A stretch of 6,767 nt of DNA from Nitrospirales bacterium (GTDB lineage Bacteria; Nitrospirota; Nitrospiria; Nitrospirales; UBA8639). A program made the translations under genes and the position numbers. The stretch's first letter is position 1. Each line of letters starts with the position of its first letter. The notes under the pieces were generated by a model. It had not been told where the DNA came from. It did no database searches and saw only the letters and a list, made by a program, of their open reading frames with translations. Shown here piece after piece: positions 5,323 to 6,767 of this stretch. The stretch lies in the NCBI GenBank assembly GCA_013817135.1, contig JACDDF010000083.1:1-6767 (forward strand), written 5' to 3'.

Positions 5323-5604
5323 TCAGTGATAATCCACGATCTCAACGTCCTTCGGGCCTTCCGTCGTCCACACGAAGCACACACGGAACTGATCGTTGAC
5401 ACGGATGCTTTGCTGCCCGGCGCGATCGCCTTTTAAGGCTTCCAGCCGGTTGCCTGGTGGCACGCGCAAGTCATCAAGTCTTTCAGCCCGGTTCAGCATG
5501 GCCAACTTCCGCATGGCAACGGATTCGATGTTCACGAAACGCTTGACACGTTTACCGCCAAACAGGCCTTGCGTATCGGCGCACTTGAACGACCGGATTG
5601 GCAT
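5323..5604 (-). CDS. higB: HigB-type toxin, RelE-fold mRNA interferase
   Basis: 93 residues, intact. It begins MPIRSFKCADTQGLF and contains KRFVNIESVAMRKLAMLNRA, LRVPPGNRLEALKGDRAGQQ, SIRVNDQFRVCFVW and the terminal VEIVDYH. This is the complete pattern of the HigB/RelE-like ribosome-dependent endoribonucleases, including the C-terminal Tyr-His pair implicated in catalysis in this family. It would cleave mRNA on the ribosome until HigA binds it. The toxin-first order is typical of higBA. No Shine-Dalgarno sequence precedes the ATG; the bases before it are TATTTTTTC. The promoter boxes predict a transcript starting at or within a base or two of the ATG, so translation may be leaderless. The family start (M.IRSFK) agrees with this ATG, so a later start is unlikely. 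Confidence 0.93.
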   Translation of the reverse strand: MPIRSFKCADTQGLFGGKRVKRFVNIESVAMRKLAMLNRAERLDDLRVPPGNRLEALKGDRAGQQSIRVNDQFRVCFVWTTEGPKDVEIVDYH

Positions 5605-5610
5605 GAAAAA

Positions 5611-5639
5611 ATACTAACGGTATTCGTTAGTATCGTCAA
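5611..5639 (-). promoter_or_regulatory. higBA promoter with a perfect palindromic operator between -35 and -10
   Basis: On the minus strand TTGACG (5639-5634) is a 5-of-6 -35 box and TAGTAT (5616-5611) a 4-of-6 -10 box, exactly 17 bp apart. Between and over the -10 lies a perfect inverted repeat, ATACTAACG (5611-5619) and CGTTAGTAT (5625-5633) around 5 bp. A dimer bound there would block RNA polymerase, which fits autorepression by HigA. Seven bases after the -10 is the A of the higB start codon. Confidence 0.72.
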
Positions 5640-5690
5640 GAGCGAGTATGGAGGATTAATCCCACATAAAGACGGGGAACGTCCCGATGT

Positions 5691-5720
5691 CACACGGAAA
5701 AATAACTTCGTTCCCGTGTG
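5691..5720. repeat. 7-bp inverted repeat between higB and repeat copy B
   Basis: CACACGG (5691-5697) pairs exactly with CCGTGTG (5714-5720); an AA/TT extension is possible past a one-base bulge. It lies upstream of the higBA promoter and 15 bp before repeat copy B. Its role is unknown; it may be part of the same element or an end of it. Confidence 0.5.
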
Positions 5721-5735
5721 CCTAGTGGATGAGTA

Positions 5736-5875
5736 TCGTATGGCCAAACCTGACCACGGCCATGAGCCAAGCCGAAGGACCTCGGCTACATGGACGAACC
5801 CAGGGGAAAGAGTACAAAAAGTTTTCCGCCTGATACCTTACCTTAAACTCTCAACAACAGATTTGACCCCTAATC
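5736..5875 (+). repeat. Dispersed structured repeat, copy B (most complete)
   Basis: About 140 bp. Stem 1 pairs ATGGCC (5740-5745) with GGCCAT (5758-5763). Stem 2 pairs CCATG (5760-5764) with CATGG (5789-5793) and, inside it, AGCCGA (5770-5775) with TCGGCT (5782-5787). The two stems share CCAT, so they exclude each other. The tail holds CCTGATACCTTACCTTAAA (5829-5847), identical in copy C, and AAACTCTCAACAACAGA running to GACCCC, shared with 2449-2481. No coding frame is maintained across copies. On the minus strand the element starts GGATTAGGGGTCAAATCT, which recalls the ends found beside REP-associated or IS200-type transposases; that comparison is from memory and untested. Confidence 0.75.
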
Positions 5876-6031
5876 CTCACCTGCAGATCGGCCAACCGGG
5901 GTGATGCTCAAATCAGGGGCGGAACTTGTCTGAGCCCTTTAACAAAAATCAGGACAGGCCTGGCGAGTTGGGCCGCCCTTCCGTTCCATGCGACAGCACA
6001 ATTGAATGTGGCCGACCTGGGTGGAAATGGT
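5876..6031. other. Spacer between repeat copies B and C, no gene seen
   Basis: No frame resembles a protein; the longest frames here are short and lack ribosome binding sites. The DNA is slightly richer in G+C than the flanking repeats and carries no clear hairpin of its own. Confidence 0.4.
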
Positions 6032-6187
6032 TTTGGGTCCTTTTGCCTTCAAAACAATGGTCGCGCTCTTCGAGACGGACCATGCAAATAGACCTAGGCT
6101 GCATGGACAAACCCAGGAAAAAGAGGACCCAAAGATAGGCCCTGATACCTTACCTTAAAATCTCAAACACCAACTCGACCCCAAATC
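6032..6187 (+). repeat. Dispersed structured repeat, copy C, with a long outer stem
   Basis: From 6057 on, this aligns with copy B: stem 1 is ATGGTC (6057-6062) with GACCAT (6078-6083), and stem 2 is CCATGCA (6080-6086) with TGCATGG (6100-6106). Compared with copy B, the C-G pair of stem 1 has become T-A on both sides, a compensatory change. An outer inverted repeat joins TTTGGGTCC (6032-6040) to GGACCCAAA (6125-6133), lengthened by a T-run/A-run with a one-base bulge. The tail has the same CCTGATACCTTACCTTAAA (6141-6159) and a diverged AAATCTCAAACACCAACTCG. It ends 17 bp after the stop of the right-hand gene. Confidence 0.7.
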
Positions 6188-6204
6188 CAGACCACTTTTT
6201 TCCA

Positions 6205-6767
6205 TTAGAACTCCGCGACATTTCCTGGCCCCCAATCATCCAGAAGTGGGGCAGACAATTCAGGGCGGGGCGACTGTAAGTAGGTGATGCCGCATTCAGG
6301 TAAGGCAATACGCGAGGAGAGATAGTCCCGTGTTGGTTGCGGAAGTGACTCGTACCACATAGGTGAGAGCGCAAAGTTATGACTATTATCCAAAGCGGCA
6401 TGGAGAACGGACGACGTCAAGTTGCCTGTATCGATGACTGACTCATAGAAGCGACGCGGTGCACTGTTCCCGGAATCTAGCCAAGAAAAGACCACGGCTC
6501 CACCTTGTTCTAGCGGCAGTATAGACATGGCTAGGTCACTCATCTCGGCTTCAAGGTTATCGTAGTCTTGTAGCTGATGTCCGTTCATATCGTGGAATGG
6601 CTGAAAGACAAAACAGGCTGCGATGCTAGGCCGTTTGGGAAAGAGGACGGCATGCGTGATGAATCGATCCCAGTTTTCAATGACCAGATAGGCGTCGAGC
6701 TTGCCCTTGAAGGCTTCTTTCTCTTCACCCCCTCTGAGAGACTCGGCCTGATACTTAAGAATCTCGT
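6205..6767 (-). CDS. Unrecognised protein, C-terminal part (5' end outside window)
   Basis: The minus-strand frame is open from the right edge to TAA at 6207-6205 and gives 187 residues without a needed internal start; an ATG at 6588 is only a methionine inside it. The sequence begins EILKYQAESLRGGEEKEAFK, has AYLVIENWDRFITHAVLFP and ACFVFQPFHDMNGHQLQDYD, then an acidic, serine- and leucine-rich half ending LLDDWGPGNVAEF. It appears soluble, with no signal peptide or membrane segment in the visible part. I do not recognise the family. Codon usage looks ordinary and there are no stops, so it is probably a real gene. Repeat copy C begins right after its stop and may act as its transcript's 3' structure. 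Confidence 0.72.
   Translation of the reverse strand, partial: EILKYQAESLRGGEEKEAFKGKLDAYLVIENWDRFITHAVLFPKRPSIAACFVFQPFHDMNGHQLQDYDNLEAEMSDLAMSILPLEQGGAVVFSWLDSGNSAPRRFYESVIDTGNLTSSVLHAALDNSHNFALSPMWYESLPQPTRDYLSSRIALPECGITYLQSPRPELSAPLLDDWGPGNVAEF

Noticed and set aside
5569..5904. Plus-strand 111-codon frame across the higB start and repeat copy B
   Set aside because: It is antisense to higB and then reads through a hairpin repeat whose other copies do not keep the frame.
1..6767. tRNA, rRNA or CRISPR array
   Set aside because: No cloverleaf with conserved T-loop bases, no rRNA segments and no regularly spaced repeat-spacer pattern was seen on either strand by eye.

Overview
The window looks like accessory DNA from the chromosome of a Gram-negative bacterium of moderate G+C. 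The evidence is an Sec-type exported protein, an NhaA antiporter and strong Shine-Dalgarno sites. The mix of genes would fit a Nitrospira-like or proteobacterial genome, but nothing here fixes the taxon.

Layout. (1) 3-1784, plus strand: the C-terminal part of an Na+/H+ antiporter (nhaA, cut by the left edge) ending in a terminator hairpin, then an extended -10 promoter and an intact exported protein built from three copies of one ~65-residue unit. (2) 1785-2751: no convincing gene. It holds small hairpins, a piece of a dispersed structured repeat (2134-2203), a 23-bp imperfect inverted repeat with arms ~160 bp apart, and the conserved tail of the same repeat family (2449-2481). (3) 2752-3928, plus strand: two type II toxin-antitoxin modules in tandem. 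Both antitoxins are intact (a VapB/AbrB-type protein and an XRE-type addiction antidote). Both toxins are broken: a PIN-domain vapC with three frameshifts and a nonsense codon, and a Gp49/HigB-like toxin missing its N-terminus and carrying a stop. The second wreck starts where the first ends. (4) 3929-4331: mostly decayed DNA with one short coding-like frame. (5) 4331-5640, minus strand: a decayed VOC/glyoxalase-like gene, a ~280-bp spacer and an intact higB-higA pair with a palindromic operator lying between its -35 and -10 boxes. The stop codons of higA and of the VOC gene both lie inside RYYYAAC heptamers, and a GTTRRRY heptamer precedes the VOC gene, which resembles integron gene cassettes without a visible integrase. 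(6) 5691-6187: an inverted repeat and two more copies of the dispersed repeat, whose stems show compensatory changes. (7) 6205-6767, minus strand: the C-terminal part of an unrecognised protein running off the right edge.

How it fits together: about 3 kb (2752-5604) carries three toxin-antitoxin modules of different families. Only higBA appears able to make a toxin; the other two keep only their antitoxins. With the dispersed repeats, the pseudogenes and the cassette-like heptamers, the region reads as a hotspot of insertion and decay between older housekeeping genes.
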